NCBI GenBank assembly: GCA_017429505.1
Contig: JAFROW010000005.1
Span: 1-64,000, forward strand
DNA length: 64,000 bases
Direction of reading: 5' to 3'
From: Clostridia bacterium
GTDB lineage: Bacteria; Bacillota; Clostridia; TANB77; CAG-508
Position numbers and translations under genes: made by a program. Positions 62,860 to 64,000 of this stretch are shown piece after piece (the first letter of the stretch is position 1; each line of letters starts with the position of its first letter). Under the pieces are notes generated by a model. That model was given only the letters and a program-made list of their open reading frames with translations, did not search any database and was not told the DNA's origin.

Positions 62860-64000
62860 ATGAAAATAACAAGATATGAAACAAATTTTAATAAAAAACT
62901 ATTTTTTAACAAAAATGAATTAAAAGTAAAAAGAATGCCAAAAAGATTTGAAAGCCACCTTATAAACATATATCCAGAAATAACATATCAAAAAATAATA
63001 GGCTTTGGTGGAGCTGTTACAGAGGCATCAGGATTTGCTTTTAGTAAGCTTCCCAAAGAAAAACAAGAAAATCTTATAAATGATTATTTTTCTACTGAGG
63101 GTATAAATTATTCTATAGCTAGAATTCCAATCGGAAGCTGTGACTTTTCGATTAAACCTTATGCTTATGCATCAAAACGTGACTTATCTGATTTTAGCAT
63201 AGATAAAGATAAACAATATATAATTCCGTTTTTAAAAAATGCTTTTGAAAAAAATCCAAATATTGAATTACTTGCATCTCCTTGGAGCCCACCTTGGTTT
63301 ATGAAAAATACAAGATTAGTTGTTTTAGGAGGGAAACTACGCTTTAGCTATAAACAAAAATGGGCAGACTATTTTGCAAAATTTATAAGTGCATACAAAG
63401 ATGAAGGTTTTAATATAAATTATGTAACAATTCAAAATGAACCAAATGCAATTCAAATTTGGGAGTCTTGTCTATATGATGCGAAGCATGAGGCAAATTT
63501 TGCTATAAATTATCTGTACCCTACTTTTAAAAAAAATAATATAGATACAAAGATTTTAATTTGGGACCATAATAAAGATAGAGTATATACAAGAGCAAAA
63601 GAAGAACTTTCTGTAAAAGATGGTGATGAAGCTATTTCAGGAGTAGCATTTCATTACTATTCTGGAGATCATTTTGAAAATTTAAAACTATTTCATGATA
63701 TGTATCCTGATAAATTGCTAATCCATACAGAATGTTGTACAGGCTACTCTAATTTTAAGCAATGTGACGAAATCCCAAATGGAGAGCTTTATGGACACGA
63801 AATTTGTGGTGACTTAAATTCAGGTGCAAATGCATTTATAGATTGGAACATAATGCTTGATCACGAAGGTGGGCCAAATCATAAACAAAATTTTTGTAAT
63901 AGCCCTGCTATGTTAAATGAAGATTCTTCTGACTATATTAAAAATTTAACATATTATTATATTGGTCACTTTAGTAAATTTATTCAAGTTGGAGCCGAAA
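62860..64000 (+). CDS. GH30 glycosidase (glucosylceramidase-like), 3' end beyond window
   Basis: Starting at ATG 62860 behind GAGAGGA, 380 residues are visible before the window ends. The pattern GFGGAVTEASGFAF, followed by RIPIGSCDFS, LLASPWSPPWFMK, the acid/base glutamate in TIQNEPNA and the nucleophile in LLIHTECCTGY, marks a family GH30 (beta/alpha)8 barrel related to glucosylceramidases and beta-1,6-glucanases. No signal peptide is seen, so an intracellular enzyme acting on an imported oligosaccharide is plausible. Substrate cannot be set from the sequence alone. The C-terminal beta-sandwich and any downstream transport genes are missing. Confidence 0.9.
   Translation, partial: MKITRYETNFNKKLFFNKNELKVKRMPKRFESHLINIYPEITYQKIIGFGGAVTEASGFAFSKLPKEKQENLINDYFSTEGINYSIARIPIGSCDFSIKPYAYASKRDLSDFSIDKDKQYIIPFLKNAFEKNPNIELLASPWSPPWFMKNTRLVVLGGKLRFSYKQKWADYFAKFISAYKDEGFNINYVTIQNEPNAIQIWESCLYDAKHEANFAINYLYPTFKKNNIDTKILIWDHNKDRVYTRAKEELSVKDGDEAISGVAFHYYSGDHFENLKLFHDMYPDKLLIHTECCTGYSNFKQCDEIPNGELYGHEICGDLNSGANAFIDWNIMLDHEGGPNHKQNFCNSPAMLNEDSSDYIKNLTYYYIGHFSKFIQVGAE

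Overview
The window is AT-rich (roughly 28% GC by eye) Firmicutes DNA using the standard code. The gene order DUF4321-radC-mreB-mreC-mreD-PBP2-minC, the MecA adaptor, TTG starts behind strong AGGAGG sites, Tn4451-type mobility genes and prepilin-like 'GITLIALVVTIIVLLILAG' N-termini all point to an uncultured, probably gut-associated, rod-shaped member of Clostridia. No 16S gene is present, so the genus is not claimed.

Layout. 1-3319 (-): a giant secreted InlB-repeat protein with a prepilin-like N-terminus, running off the left edge. 3761-7335: housekeeping genes, namely a YabE-like G5/3D cell-wall protein, a frameshifted exonuclease III, and the lemA-htpX membrane proteostasis pair. About 7340-16600: an accessory island built from two degraded mobilisable elements. 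The first has tnpV, a DUF6664-like gene, mobC and a MobA-type relaxase, the last three broken. The second has an XRE remnant, a hairpin-rich oriT-like region, a MobV/TnpZ relaxase, a TnpW-like gene and a TnpX-type large serine recombinase. A pilin-like protein with a hypervariable, GC-rich, NNY-codon C-terminus lies between them and looks like a target of a diversity-generating retroelement (DGR). A KilA-N gene follows. Near-identical inverted palindromes flank the island. 16610-19407 (-): a cysteine desulfurase and a WG-repeat protein.

19532-53255 is a 34-kb surface-protein locus. Three paralogous two-gene cassettes, each A then B, lie on the minus strand. A is a 1400-1660 aa DUF11-like, membrane-anchored protein. 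B is a 1480-1700 aa SpaA/SdrD-type adhesin ending in TPPTG. Between cassettes 1 and 2 is a plus-strand operon: a papain-like protease with an LPYTG anchor and a VWA adhesin with IPPTG. Paired promoters, duplicated terminators and a strikingly spaced set of upstream boxes suggest a shared regulator. No sortase is encoded in the window.

53783-54797 (+): a three-gene operon of small proteins of unknown function. 54862-61272 (-): the cell-shape and division operon. 61487-62119 (+): mecA. 62345-62578: tRNA-Gly(GCC) and tRNA-Cys(GCA). 62860-64000 (+): a GH30 glycosidase truncated by the right edge.

Most likely novel signals: (i) a multi-part promoter architecture shared by the InlB-repeat gene and the three A genes, with box spacings of 41/41 bp and one promoter shortened by 11 bp in both gaps; (ii) the DGR-like variable pilin with a frameshift at the start of its variable region; (iii) families of intergenic triloop hairpins and a long inverted repeat carrying two anti-Shine-Dalgarno motifs.
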